64,000 nt of DNA from Methylobacterium ajmalii (GCF_016613415.1 NZ_JACWCT010000061.1:1-64000), one strand, 5' to 3'; counted from the stretch's first letter, positions 1 through 12,883 are shown. Program-made: numbers and translations. The notes: generated from the letters alone by a model not told the origin.

Positions 1-2
1 GC

Positions 3-650
3 CGCCGGGACGCCGCGCCGGATGCGCCGCGACCGGACCCGGACGGGCCGGCGCCGGATCCGGGCCCGGGGCACGAGCCGGCCGGCCTCGTGCTGGTCGG
101 TGCCTCGACCGGCGGCCCGCCGGCCCTCACCGCCCTGCTCGGCGCGCTGGCGGCCGGCTTCCCCTGGCCGATCGTGGTGGCCCAGCACATGCCGGCGAGT
201 TTCACCGGGGCGCTGGCGCGGCGGCTCGACGGGCTCTCGGCCCTGGCGGTGCAGGAGGTGACCGCGCCGGTCGCCCTCGTCCCGGGTCGGGTCTATGTCG
301 GGCGCGGCGACGCCGACGTGATCGTGGTGCGCCGGCCCGGCGGCCTGATGGCCGCCCCGGCCCCGGCCCGGGCCGACTACCCCTGGCATCCGAGCGTCGA
401 CCGGCTGGTGGAGAGCGCCCTCGACCTCGTCCCGGCCCCTCGCCTCATCGGCGTGCTGATGACCGGCATGGGCCGCGACGGCGCCCGCGCCATGGCGGCC
501 CTGCGCGAGCGCGGCGGGCGCACCATCGCGGAGGCCGAGGCGACGGCGGTGGTCTGGGGCATGCCGGGCGAACTGGTGCGGGCCGGCGGCGCCAGCGTGG
601 TCGCCCCGCTCGAGGCCATCGCGGCCGAGCTGACGGCGCTGGTGCCATGA
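3..650 (+). CDS. cheB: CheB protein-glutamate methylesterase, 5' partial
   Basis: This is the C-terminal catalytic domain of CheB, which removes methyl groups from chemoreceptor glutamates and deamidates glutamines. The frame is open from the window edge, so the N-terminal receiver domain must lie upstream. A proline/aspartate-rich linker of about 30 residues is visible first. The catalytic residues are all present: Ser in GASTGG, His in AQHMP and Asp in GMGRDGA. The stop overlaps the cheR start (ATGA), indicating translational coupling in one chemotaxis operon. The family assignment is secure; only the missing N-terminus is uncertain. Confidence 0.95.
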   Translation, partial: RRDAAPDAPRPDPDGPAPDPGPGHEPAGLVLVGASTGGPPALTALLGALAAGFPWPIVVAQHMPASFTGALARRLDGLSALAVQEVTAPVALVPGRVYVGRGDADVIVVRRPGGLMAAPAPARADYPWHPSVDRLVESALDLVPAPRLIGVLMTGMGRDGARAMAALRERGGRTIAEAEATAVVWGMPGELVRAGGASVVAPLEAIAAELTALVP

Positions 651-1534
651 GGCGCGAGGCGGCCACCGGGGAGCCTGCCCTCCTGGCGGATGCCGACCTG
701 GCCCGGGTCTGCGAGCTACTCTACCGCCAGACCGGCATCCTGGTGCCGGCCGACCGGCGCCCGTTCATCGAGCGCCGGGTGCGCGAGCGGATGGGCGCCA
801 CCGGGACGGACGGCGTGCCGGGCTATCTGGCGCGGCTGCGCGCCGACACGGACGGCGAGGTCCAGCTCTTCGTCAATGCCTTCACGGTCAACGAGACCTA
901 CTTCTTCCGCGAGGCCCACCAGCTGCACTGCCTCACCGCCTCGCTGATGCCGGCGATCGCCGCCGGACGCGACCCCGCCGACCCGATCCGGATCTGGTCG
1001 ATGCCCTGCGCAACCGGCGAGGAGCCGTATTCCCTGGCGATCTGGCTCCTCGAGCACTGGCCCGAGGTCGACCGCTGGGAGATCGAGATCGTCGGCTCGG
1101 ACATCGACACCCGGGCGCTCGCCGCCGCCGGGGCCGGGCGCTACGGCGCCCGTGCCCTCGGCCGGCTGCCGCCGGACCTCGTTGCGCGCTACTTCACCGC
1201 CGAGGCGGGGACCGCCGTGCCGTCCTGGCGCATCCTGCCGGAGCTGCGCGACTCGGTGCGCTTCAGCCGCCGCAACCTCGTCGACGGGCCCGGCATGGCG
1301 CAGGAGGGGCGCTTCGACATCGTGTTCTGCCGCAACGTGCTGATCTACTTCGACGACGCCTCGCGCCGGCTCGCGGCAAACACCCTTTTTTCCGCCCTGC
1401 GGCCGGGCGGCTTCCTGTGCCTCGGCCACACCGAATCTATGGACCGGATCCCGTCGCGGTTCCGCACCCGCCGCTTCCCGGAGGCGATCGTCCACCAGCG
1501 TCCGGCGGATGCGCGCGAAGGGGATGCCCCGTGA
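647..1534 (+). CDS. cheR: CheR chemotaxis methyltransferase
   Basis: This encodes a SAM-dependent protein-glutamate O-methyltransferase of 295 residues, close to the family length. The N-terminal helical CheR domain is followed by the catalytic fold with the SAM-binding stretch WSMPCATGEEPYS. The acidic SDIDTRAL loop and the CRNVLIYFD motif are also present. The ATG overlaps the cheB stop and the stop overlaps the GTG of the cheA-like gene, so cheB, cheR and cheA read as a tightly coupled unit. Together with CheB it should set the methylation level of a chemoreceptor not encoded in the visible part. Confidence 0.95.
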   Translation: MRREAATGEPALLADADLARVCELLYRQTGILVPADRRPFIERRVRERMGATGTDGVPGYLARLRADTDGEVQLFVNAFTVNETYFFREAHQLHCLTASLMPAIAAGRDPADPIRIWSMPCATGEEPYSLAIWLLEHWPEVDRWEIEIVGSDIDTRALAAAGAGRYGARALGRLPPDLVARYFTAEAGTAVPSWRILPELRDSVRFSRRNLVDGPGMAQEGRFDIVFCRNVLIYFDDASRRLAANTLFSALRPGGFLCLGHTESMDRIPSRFRTRRFPEAIVHQRPADAREGDAP

Positions 1535-3666
1535 CCGACACGCCCCCGCCGACACCCGGCCTGCCGCCCTTGGACGACCTCGTCGCGGATTTCGTCGCCG
1601 AGGCGCGCGAGCTGATCGAGGCCGCGGCCGAGGACTTGCTCGCCCTCGACGCTGCCGCCGATCCCGCGGTGCTGAACCGGGTCTTCCGCGCCGTCCACAC
1701 CCTCAAGGGCTCGGTCGCCCTGTTCGACTGGCCGGCGATGCTCGCGGTGCTGCACGCCGCCGAGGACGGCCTGTCCGCCGCCCGCGCCGGGCGCCTGCCC
1801 GCCGCCGACCTCGTCGACCCGTCCCTCGCCACCCTCGACGCCGCCGGACGCTGGACCGAGGCGATCGCCGCGACGGGCCGCCTCCCGGACGGCGCCGCGG
1901 CAGAGGCCGAGCGGATCCTCGCCCGCTACCGCGCCCTGCTGGGGCCGGGCGAGGATGGGGCCGGTTCCGCGGCCCCCGCGCCGCCGGGCCCCGTGCCCCG
2001 CTGGGCGTCCGATCTCCTTGCCGAAGCGGGCCCCCATCCGGACGGTGCGCTGACGGCCCTGCTCTACGTCCCGCGGGCCGATTGCTTCTTTGCCGGCGAC
2101 GACCCCCTGGCCCTGGTGCGCCGGCTGCCCGGCCTCGTCGCCCTGCGCCTCCACCCCGCCGCCCCCTGGCTGCCGGTCGAGACCCTCGACGTCTTCGCCT
2201 GCAACCTCGCGGTGACACTGCTGACCACCGACGCGCCAGCGGAGGTCGACGCGGTCTTCCGCCTGGTGCGCGACCAGATCACGACGGCGACGATCGTCCC
2301 GACCGCTGCCCCGGACCCCGACGCCGCGAACGGAGCCCGGCCTACCCGGGACGCCGCCCCCGATCCGGGTCCCGATCCGGCCCGGGGTGCCGACGCGGAC
2401 CAAAGGTCCGACACGGACCAACGGTCCGACACGGACCAACGGTCCGACAGGACCTTGCGGGTCGACGCGGCCCGGGTCGACGCCCTCGTGGCGCTCGCCG
2501 ACGATCTCGCGGCGGCCCGCGCCGCCCTCGGCGAGGTCGTCGCCCGGGCGGTCGCGGGCACCGACCTCGCCGACCTCCTCCCGGCCCTGCGGGCGGGCGA
2601 CGAGCGGATCGGCCGGCTCTCCGCCGAGCTGCACCGCGAGGCCTTGGGCCTGCGGCTCCAGCCGCTGGCCCGGATCTTCCGCCGCTTTCCCCGCGCCCTG
2701 CGCGACGTCGCCCGCCAGCTCGGCAAGCAGGCGACGCTCACCCTCGACGGCGAGGCGACCGAGCTCGACCGGGACGTCGCCGAGGGGCTGTTCGAGCCGC
2801 TGCTCCACCTCGTGCGCAACGCCGTCGACCACGGGATCGAGCCGCCGGAGGCGCGGCGTCTCGCCGGCAAGCCGGAGGCGGGCCGGATCGCGCTGCGGGC
2901 CGAGGCCCGGGCCGACCGGGTGGTGGTCTCGGTCGAGGACGACGGCCGCGGCCTCGACCCGGCCTTCCTCCGCCGCCGCGCCGCCGAGCGCGGGCTGCTG
3001 GCGCCCGACGCCCTCGCCGCCCTCGACGAGGCGGGGACGATCGACCTGATCTTCGCCCCCGGCTTCTCGACCGCGGCCGAGGTCGGCACCGTCTCCGGCC
3101 GCGGCGTCGGCATGGATGCGGTGCGGGCCGCCGCGACCCGGCTCGGCGGGACCTGCACGGTCGAGAGCCGGGCCGGACGGGGCACGACGGTGCGCCTCGT
3201 GCTGCCCCGGACCCGGACCCTCGCCCGGCTGCTCCTCGTCGGCATCGGGCCGGAGCGCTACGGCCTGCCGATGGAGGCGGTGGTCGAGCTCGCCCGGGTC
3301 CCGCGCGAGCGGATCCAGTCCCTCGGCACCGGCGCCGCGACGGTCCTGCGCGGGCGTACGGTGCCGGTCCTGGCGCTCTCCGCCCTCCTCGGCCTGCCGC
3401 GAGAGGAGTTGCCGCGAAACGACTTGCCGCGAAACGACTTGCCGGAGGAGGCTCGGCTGGCGATCTTGCGCGTCGGCGGCGGTGATTGGGTCGCCGTCGA
3501 GGTGGATCGGTTCGCCGGCCGCCTCGACGGGCTGGTGCAGCCCCTGCCGGCGCTCGCCGCGCTGCCCGGGCTCGCCGGCACGGTGCTGACCGGCGACGGC
3601 GCCGTGCTGCTGGTGCTCGATGCCGAGACCCTCGTGGGCGGCCCGGACGGGGAGGGGCGGGCATGA
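1531..3666 (+). CDS. cheA: CheA-type hybrid Hpt sensor kinase
   Basis: This is a 711-residue CheA-family histidine kinase. An N-terminal Hpt domain carries the phosphoacceptor His56 in AVHTLKGS. A proline/alanine-rich linker region follows, then the HATPase domain (LVRNAVDHG N-box near residue 427, EDDGRGLD, GRGVGMD) and a C-terminal CheW-like coupling domain from about residue 560. The GTG start at 1531 overlaps the cheR stop by four bases, which fixes it better than an upstream in-frame GTG inside cheR. Two short in-frame tandem repeats are present: three 18-bp units at 2391-2444 in the linker and two 15-bp units at 3409-3438 in the CheW-like domain. No separate cheW lies in the visible operon. 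Confidence 0.93.
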   Translation: MTDTPPPTPGLPPLDDLVADFVAEARELIEAAAEDLLALDAAADPAVLNRVFRAVHTLKGSVALFDWPAMLAVLHAAEDGLSAARAGRLPAADLVDPSLATLDAAGRWTEAIAATGRLPDGAAAEAERILARYRALLGPGEDGAGSAAPAPPGPVPRWASDLLAEAGPHPDGALTALLYVPRADCFFAGDDPLALVRRLPGLVALRLHPAAPWLPVETLDVFACNLAVTLLTTDAPAEVDAVFRLVRDQITTATIVPTAAPDPDAANGARPTRDAAPDPGPDPARGADADQRSDTDQRSDTDQRSDRTLRVDAARVDALVALADDLAAARAALGEVVARAVAGTDLADLLPALRAGDERIGRLSAELHREALGLRLQPLARIFRRFPRALRDVARQLGKQATLTLDGEATELDRDVAEGLFEPLLHLVRNAVDHGIEPPEARRLAGKPEAGRIALRAEARADRVVVSVEDDGRGLDPAFLRRRAAERGLLAPDALAALDEAGTIDLIFAPGFSTAAEVGTVSGRGVGMDAVRAAATRLGGTCTVESRAGRGTTVRLVLPRTRTLARLLLVGIGPERYGLPMEAVVELARVPRERIQSLGTGAATVLRGRTVPVLALSALLGLPREELPRNDLPRNDLPEEARLAILRVGGGDWVAVEVDRFAGRLDGLVQPLPALAALPGLAGTVLTGDGAVLLVLDAETLVGGPDGEGRA
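2391..2444 (+). repeat. Three 18-bp tandem repeats in the cheA linker
   Basis: Three consecutive 18-bp units (first unit slightly diverged) encode a repeated aspartate-rich hexapeptide of DTDQRS type in the linker before the kinase core. The length is a multiple of three, so copy-number changes would keep the frame. Confidence 0.8.
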
Positions 3667-3923
3667 GCGTGCGGCGCGACGGCGAACTGATCCGGCTCGA
3701 AGGGGCCTGCCCGGTCGAGGAGGCCGAGACCCTGGCCGCCCTGCTGCTGGCTGAGCCGGGCCTCGGCGTCGAGTGGAGCGCCTGCACGGGTCTGCACACC
3801 GCGCTGGTCCAGGTGCTGCTGCGGCTGCGCCCGCCGCTCCACGGCACCTGCGGCGATCCCTTCGCGGCGCGCTGGCTGGCGCCGGTGCTCGCCGCGCCCC
3901 GCGCTCCGTCGGAGCCCGGTTGA
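3663..3923 (+). CDS. Small STAS-like protein in the chemotaxis operon
   Basis: This is an 86-residue protein whose ATG overlaps the cheA stop (ATGA). It starts with a short beta-rich segment (DGELIRLEGACPVEEAE), followed by helices and a region resembling a minimal STAS or anti-anti-sigma fold (WSACTGLHTALVQVLL). STAS proteins act through partner binding and sometimes phosphorylation. The coupling to cheA suggests it takes part in the same signalling pathway. The STAS assignment is from pattern only and the protein is shorter than typical STAS proteins. Confidence 0.7.
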   Translation: MSVRRDGELIRLEGACPVEEAETLAALLLAEPGLGVEWSACTGLHTALVQVLLRLRPPLHGTCGDPFAARWLAPVLAAPRAPSEPG

Positions 3924-4435
3924 TCCGGGTCGAGTTTTCCCGACCTCGACCTCCGTCGAGACAGGCCGATCAGTTGTAAGTGGCGATCTTGTCGGAAAGC
4001 TTCGAGTTAAGAATCTGGTCGATTGATGATTTTGATGTTGGGATATGTCTTAATTCTATCAGCGACCTCATCCTGAGGTGTCAGTCCATCGAAGATGGTC
4101 TGACCTCGAAGGAGGGCTCCAGGGATCACTGCGCCTGCTGGGGCCCTCCTTCGAGGTCGGTCGATTTTCAATCGGCTGATGCCTCAGGATGAGGTCGAGG
4201 GCGAAACAAAACCTTCGTATCGTGGCGAGCAGGTCCCGGAAGACGCATGCCGCAGCGACGCCGCGCCGCGCCCGCAGCGGCACTTGCGCCGCCGAAAAAA
4301 CCTCGCGCGAGAAAACCCTACGCATGGATGCCGGTTTTCCGCTATGCCGGCCCGGAGCATACGGCTCCGTCTTTCGCCCTCCCCACGCGCCTTTCCCGCG
4401 GGGCAGGCGTTTCCCTCGCGGCGCAAACGACCTAG
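3924..4435. other. Intergenic region with hairpin repeat, chemotaxis cluster
   Basis: About 510 bp without a convincing gene separate the STAS-like gene from the receiver gene. Its middle is a long imperfect inverted repeat (annotated separately). The base composition of the left part is AT-richer than the flanks. A promoter for the downstream receiver/CheC/LOV kinase genes probably lies here, but no clear -35/-10 pair was identified. Confidence 0.6.
4062..4198. repeat. Long imperfect inverted repeat (hairpin element)
   Basis: The left arm (about 4062-4124) and right arm (about 4140-4198) are near-complementary over roughly 60 bases. The outer ends read CCTCATCCTGAGG and CCTCAGGATGAGG, and the inner arms carry a shared GACCTCGAAGGAGGG segment. 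The structure resembles the REP-like hairpins scattered between genes in Methylobacterium-type genomes. It would form a very stable stem and could act as a terminator or mRNA stabiliser. Confidence 0.8.
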
Positions 4436-4849
4436 ATGCCCTCCATGACGCAGCCCCCGTCGCCGCAAACCGTGACCGTCCTCGTCGTGGACGACAGCAA
4501 GCTCGCCCGGGCGGTGGCCGTACGGCTGCTGCGGCAGCTCAAGCCGGATTGGGCGGTGCGCGAGGCCGCGAATGCCGAGGAGGCCGCGGCGATCGCCGCC
4601 GCCGAGCCGGTCGGCGTCGCCCTCCTCGACTTCAACATGCCGGGCAAGGACGGGCTCGCCCTCGCGGCGGAGCTGCGTGCCCAGAACCCCGGCATGCCGA
4701 TCGCCGTGATCTCGGCCAACATCCAGGACGAGGTGATCGCCCGCGCCCGGAGCGTCGACGCGACCTTCATGCCCAAGCCCCTGACCGGCGAGGCGCTGGC
4801 GGGCTTCCTGTCGGGCGCGTCCCTGCGCCTGCGCCGGGGCGCCCCGTGA
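4436..4849 (+). CDS. CheY-like response regulator receiver
   Basis: This is a 137-residue single-domain receiver. The acidic pair is in VVDDSK, the phosphoacceptor Asp is in LLDFNMPG, and the conserved Lys is in MPKPL. There is no output domain, so it should act by protein interaction, as CheY does. Its stop overlaps the GTG of the CheC-like gene, so receiver and phosphatase are coupled. The likely donor is the upstream CheA-like kinase or the downstream hybrid kinase. ATG at 4445 is an alternative start. Confidence 0.9.
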   Translation: MPSMTQPPSPQTVTVLVVDDSKLARAVAVRLLRQLKPDWAVREAANAEEAAAIAAAEPVGVALLDFNMPGKDGLALAAELRAQNPGMPIAVISANIQDEVIARARSVDATFMPKPLTGEALAGFLSGASLRLRRGAP

Positions 4850-5517
4850 CCGTTCCGGCTCCCGGCGCGGCGCCCCCTCCCGCCATCGGCCTGACCGAGC
4901 TGCAGCAGGACGCCTTCACCGAACTCGTCAACATCGGCGTCAGCCGCGCCGCCGCCAGCCTGCGCACGATGATCGGCACCCAGGTGCTGCTCTCGGTGCC
5001 CTCGGTCGAGATCGTCTCGCGCGCCGCCGCCGCCCGGCTGATCGGCGAGCGCGAGGCGGCGCCCCTCGTGGTGGTGCACCAGGATTTCGAGGGCGCCTTC
5101 GCGGGCCGCGCCCTGCTGATCTTCCCGCAGGAGAACGGCCGCGAGCTGGTGCGGGCGGTCGCCGGCGGGGACCTGTCGCCCGAGGAGGTCGCGGCTTTGG
5201 AGGACGAGGCGCTGGCCGAGACCGGCAACATCATCCTCAACGGCTGCCTCGCCACCATGGCGAACATGCTCCAGCGCACGCTCACCATGTCGCTGCCGGG
5301 TATCGCGCGCGGCGACGGCCCGCGGATCTTCGGGGCGGAGGCGGGTGCGCCGACGGCCGCGGACGCCCTGGTGCTCTTTCTCTACATCGACTTCTCGGTG
5401 AGCGAGCGCGACATCCGCGGCTACCTGGCGATGCTGATGGACCTGCCGTCGATCGAGAACCTGCGCGGGCTGGTGGACGAGTTCATCGCCCGCGCGCTCG
5501 GCGACCTGGACGCCTGA
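4846..5517 (+). CDS. CheC-family CheY-P phosphatase
   Basis: This 223-residue protein has the duplicated CheC/CheX signature. The first helix motif is FTELVNIGVSRAAASL and the second is EDEALAETGNIILNG, each with the Glu and Asn pair that attacks phospho-CheY in this family. The start is GTG at 4846, overlapping the upstream receiver stop by four bases, so stoichiometric production with its probable substrate is expected. CheD, the usual partner of CheC, is not seen in the window. The family call is from motifs. Confidence 0.85.
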   Translation: MTVPAPGAAPPPAIGLTELQQDAFTELVNIGVSRAAASLRTMIGTQVLLSVPSVEIVSRAAAARLIGEREAAPLVVVHQDFEGAFAGRALLIFPQENGRELVRAVAGGDLSPEEVAALEDEALAETGNIILNGCLATMANMLQRTLTMSLPGIARGDGPRIFGAEAGAPTAADALVLFLYIDFSVSERDIRGYLAMLMDLPSIENLRGLVDEFIARALGDLDA

Positions 5518-5551
5518 TGACGCTCCCCCCTCAGGCCGGCAGGCTGCCCGC

Positions 5552-8014
<2,463 letters not shown>

Positions 8015-8072
8015 CGGGACTCCGGGCGCATGAGCCGTGCCCGTAGGGGACGGGGCGCACCCCGTCCTCCGC

Positions 8073-8900
8073 TCAGCCCGGCCAGGCGAAGGTCGCGAAG
8101 CCCGGCTTCTCGACCGTCGCCGCCCGCCCGCCCGCCGAGACGGTCTCGCCCGCCGCCAGCGCCTCGCCGAGCCGGTCGATGCGCAGCATCGCCAGCCCGC
8201 GCGCGCCGGCGCCGCCGCCGGTCTGGCCGAGGCTGCGCTCGCCGGCGCTCACGGCCGCGCCGGCCGGGGCCGCTTCGCCGTCGCGGTAGGTGAGCGGCAC
8301 GATGCGGGTGCGGGCGGTGCCGCGGTGCTGCATGCGCGACACCACCTCCTGGCCGACGTAGCAGCCCTTCCTGAAGTCGACGCCGCCGAGCTGGTCCATC
8401 AGCGCCTCGTGCGGGAAGGCGTCGCCGAACGGGAAGTCGGTTCCGGCCTCGGGCACGCCGACGCCGATGCGGTGGGCGGCGTAGGCCGAAGCGTCCGCGT
8501 CCGCCGCCGGAGTCTCGCCCTCCGGGGCGTAGAGGCGCCAGCCGAGTTCGGCGAGGCGCCCGTCGCGCAGGGACGGGGAGGGGGCCGGCCCGTCCCAACC
8601 CGCCGCCACCGCGAGCGGCAGCGCGGCCACGGTCACCTGGGCCCGCAGCTTGTAGAGGGTCAGGCGCTTGAGGAGGTCGGGCGCCTTCTCGCGGGCGACG
8701 TCGAGGTGGAAGCCGTCGGGCGCGCGGCTCGCCAGGAAATCGAACAGGATCTTGCCCTGGGGGCTGAGCAGCGCGCCGAGCCGGGCTTCCCCGTCCGGCA
8801 GGGTCTCGACGTTGCAGGTCACGAGACCCTGGAGGAAGCTCGACGCGTCGGCGCCGGTGACCGCCACGACGGCACGGTCGGGCAGGAGGGCAAGCGGCAT
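8073..8900 (-). CDS. ygfZ: YgfZ/GcvT folate-binding protein
   Basis: This 275-residue protein has the family signature KGCYVGQEV and the GcvT-like N-terminus with SFLQGLVTCNV. YgfZ proteins use folate and assist the maintenance or assembly of certain iron-sulfur proteins. It is transcribed convergently with the LOV kinase and divergently from the dihydroorotase-type gene. Length and motifs are typical. Confidence 0.93.
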   Translation of the reverse strand: MPLALLPDRAVVAVTGADASSFLQGLVTCNVETLPDGEARLGALLSPQGKILFDFLASRAPDGFHLDVAREKAPDLLKRLTLYKLRAQVTVAALPLAVAAGWDGPAPSPSLRDGRLAELGWRLYAPEGETPAADADASAYAAHRIGVGVPEAGTDFPFGDAFPHEALMDQLGGVDFRKGCYVGQEVVSRMQHRGTARTRIVPLTYRDGEAAPAGAAVSAGERSLGQTGGGAGARGLAMLRIDRLGEALAAGETVSAGGRAATVEKPGFATFAWPG

Positions 8901-8995
8901 CGGGGGTCCTTTGCTTGAACCGGGAGCAGGGCTGACATAAGCCGCCTGCGCCCGGCCCTCAATCGCGGCACGGGGGCGAACGAGGAATGCGACCG

Positions 8996-10336
8996 ATGAG
9001 CCAGAGCTTCGACCTCCTCCTGCGCGGCGGCACCGTGGTCAACCACGACGGCGAGGGACTGGCCGATATCGGCGTCACGGCCGGGCGCGTCGCCGCCATC
9101 GGCGACCTGTCGCAGGCATCGGCCGGCCGCACCCTCGATTGCCGCGGCCTGCACCTCCTGCCCGGCGTGATCGACAGCCAGGTGCATTTCCGCGAGCCGG
9201 GCCTCGACCACAAGGAGGACCTGGAGACCGGGTCGCGTGCCGCCGTGATGGGCGGCGTGACCACGGTGTTCGAGATGCCCAACACCGTGCCGCAGACCAC
9301 GAGCCCGGACGCCCTCGACGACAAGCTGAAGCGCGCCCACCACCGGATGCATTGCGACTTCGCGTTCTGGGTCGGCGGCACGCACGAGAACGCGCGCGAC
9401 GTCGCCGAGTTGGAGCGCCTGCCGGGCGCGGCCGGCATCAAGGTGTTCATCGGCTCCTCCACCGGCTCGCTCCTCGTCGAGGACGATGCCGGCATCACCG
9501 AGATCCTCAAGCGCACCCGCCGCCGCTCGGCCTTCCACGCCGAGGACGAGGCGATGCTGCGCGACCGCAAGGGCCTGCGGGTGCCGGGCGATCCGTCCTC
9601 GCACCCGGTCTGGCGCTCGCCGGAAGCGGCGCTGAAGGCCACCGAGCGGCTGGTGCGCATCGCCCGCGAGACGGGGGCCCGCATCCACATCCTGCACATC
9701 TCCACCAAGGAGGAGATGCGCTACCTGGCCGAGCACAAGGACGTCGCCACCTGCGAGCTGACGCCCCACCACCTGACGCTCGATGGCGATGAGGCCTATG
9801 CCCGCCTCGGCACGCTGGTGCAGATGAACCCGCCGGTGCGGGGCGCCGACCACCGCGACGGGCTGTGGTGGGGCCTGTCGCAGGGCGTGGCCGACGTGCT
9901 CGGCTCCGACCACGCGCCGCACACGCTGGAGGAGAAGCAGAAGACCTATCCGGAATCGCCGTCGGGCATGACCGGCGTGCAGACCCTGGTGCCGGTGATG
10001 CTCGACCACGTCGCCGCCGGCCGGCTCTCGCTGCAGCGCTTCGTCGATCTCACCAGCGCCGGCCCGAAGCGGATCTTCGGCATCGCCCGCAAGGGGCGCC
10101 TCGCGGTGGGCTACGACGCCGACGTGACGGTGGTGGATCTCAAGCGCCGCGAGACCATCACCAACGCCTGGATCGCCTCCAAATGCGGCTGGACGCCCCA
10201 TGACGGGCGCGAGGTCACCGGCTGGCCGGTCGGCACCGTCGTTCGCGGCCAGGCGGTGATGTGGGAGGGCAGCCTCACCGAGCCGTCGCGGGGCGAGGCG
10301 GTGCGGTTCGAGGAGGGGTTCCCGGCGCGGGGGTGA
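8996..10336 (+). CDS. pyrC: Dihydroorotase-family amidohydrolase
   Basis: This encodes an amidohydrolase of about 446 residues of the class I dihydroorotase type, expected to close carbamoyl-aspartate to dihydroorotate in pyrimidine synthesis. Recognisable blocks are HFREPGLDHKEDLETGS, HILHISTKEE, CELTPHHLTLDG and DVLGSDHAPH. The usual metal-binding D-x-H-x-H reads DSQVH here, so the first His is Gln. I recall the same Gln in other Rhizobiales dihydroorotases, but did not check. The start at 8996 has GAGGAA eight bases upstream; ATG at 8987 overlaps that site. Confidence 0.85.
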   Translation: MSQSFDLLLRGGTVVNHDGEGLADIGVTAGRVAAIGDLSQASAGRTLDCRGLHLLPGVIDSQVHFREPGLDHKEDLETGSRAAVMGGVTTVFEMPNTVPQTTSPDALDDKLKRAHHRMHCDFAFWVGGTHENARDVAELERLPGAAGIKVFIGSSTGSLLVEDDAGITEILKRTRRRSAFHAEDEAMLRDRKGLRVPGDPSSHPVWRSPEAALKATERLVRIARETGARIHILHISTKEEMRYLAEHKDVATCELTPHHLTLDGDEAYARLGTLVQMNPPVRGADHRDGLWWGLSQGVADVLGSDHAPHTLEEKQKTYPESPSGMTGVQTLVPVMLDHVAAGRLSLQRFVDLTSAGPKRIFGIARKGRLAVGYDADVTVVDLKRRETITNAWIASKCGWTPHDGREVTGWPVGTVVRGQAVMWEGSLTEPSRGEAVRFEEGFPARG

Positions 10337-10347
10337 CCCACCACCCC

Positions 10348-10534
10348 AACCCTCCCCCCTCTGCGGGGGAGGGTGGCCTGCGGAGCAGGCGCAGCGGGAC
10401 GCAGTCCCGCCGAGAGGGGCAGCGCGACGCTGACTCAGAGGGCGCCCGTCAGAACGGTTCCGCCTCATCCGGAAGCGGCGTCCCCTCTCCCGCCCGGCTC
10501 CGCCGGGCACCCTCCCCCGCAGAGGGGGAGGGTT
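10348..10534. repeat. Intergenic element with G/C-rich inverted ends
   Basis: The left end (10348-10378) and right end (10506-10534) are near-perfect inverted copies of a roughly 29-bp sequence, differing by one extra C and one G. Each end is itself self-complementary around CTCTGCGGGGGAGGG. It fills most of the gap between the dihydroorotase-type gene and secG. It looks like a mobile or REP-type intergenic repeat and should terminate or stabilise transcripts. Confidence 0.8.
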
Positions 10535-10697
10535 ATACCGCGGCGCCAGACTGCGTCTTCTTTGCCTCCATTCCACCCACCACCCTTGGCTCGGGCGCAC
10601 TTCTCGTATAGGAGCGCCCGGAATTGGAGGTCCGGACGCGTCCGCGTGCCGGCCGTTGCCACGTTGGCGGCCCGAACAGGGCCGGCCCGGAAGCCCG

Positions 10698-11102
10698 ATG
10701 CAGACCGTTCTGATCGTCGTCCACCTGATCATCGTCCTCGCCCTGATCGGCGTGGTGCTGCTGCAGCGCTCCGAGGGCGGCCTCGGCCTCGGCGGCGGGG
10801 GCGGCACGCAGGGCTTCATGACCGGCCGCGGCCAGGCCAACGCGCTGACCCGCGCCACCGCGATCCTGGCGGCCCTGTTCTTCACCACCAGCATGATCCT
10901 GGCGATCATGTCGCACCGGGGTGCGGGCCCGCGATCGATCTTCGAGGGCGCGAGCACCAAGGCCCCGGCGGGCCAGACCGGCGCCCCGCCGGCCGGCAAC
11001 GTCCTCGACCAGCTGCGCCAGCAGCAGGGCGACGCGCCCGCGGCCCAGACCCCGGCGGCGCCCGCCGCTCCGGCTGCCCCCGCGGCGCCCCAGTCCCGCT
11101 AG
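10698..11102 (+). CDS. secG: SecG preprotein translocase subunit
   Basis: SecG is the small membrane subunit of the SecYEG translocon. This 134-residue protein has an N-terminal transmembrane helix (VLIVVHLIIVLALIGVVLL), the glycine-rich cytoplasmic loop with LQRSEGGLGLGGGGG, and a second helix around residues 52-72 (AILAALFFTTSMILAIM). A Pro/Ala/Gln-rich tail follows that is common in alphaproteobacterial SecG. It precedes pyrG in the usual alphaproteobacterial order. ATG at 10698 is chosen because the protein then begins directly with the first membrane helix. Confidence 0.93.
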   Translation: MQTVLIVVHLIIVLALIGVVLLQRSEGGLGLGGGGGTQGFMTGRGQANALTRATAILAALFFTTSMILAIMSHRGAGPRSIFEGASTKAPAGQTGAPPAGNVLDQLRQQQGDAPAAQTPAAPAAPAAPAAPQSR

Positions 11103-12881
<1,779 letters not shown>

Positions 12882-12883
12882 TT

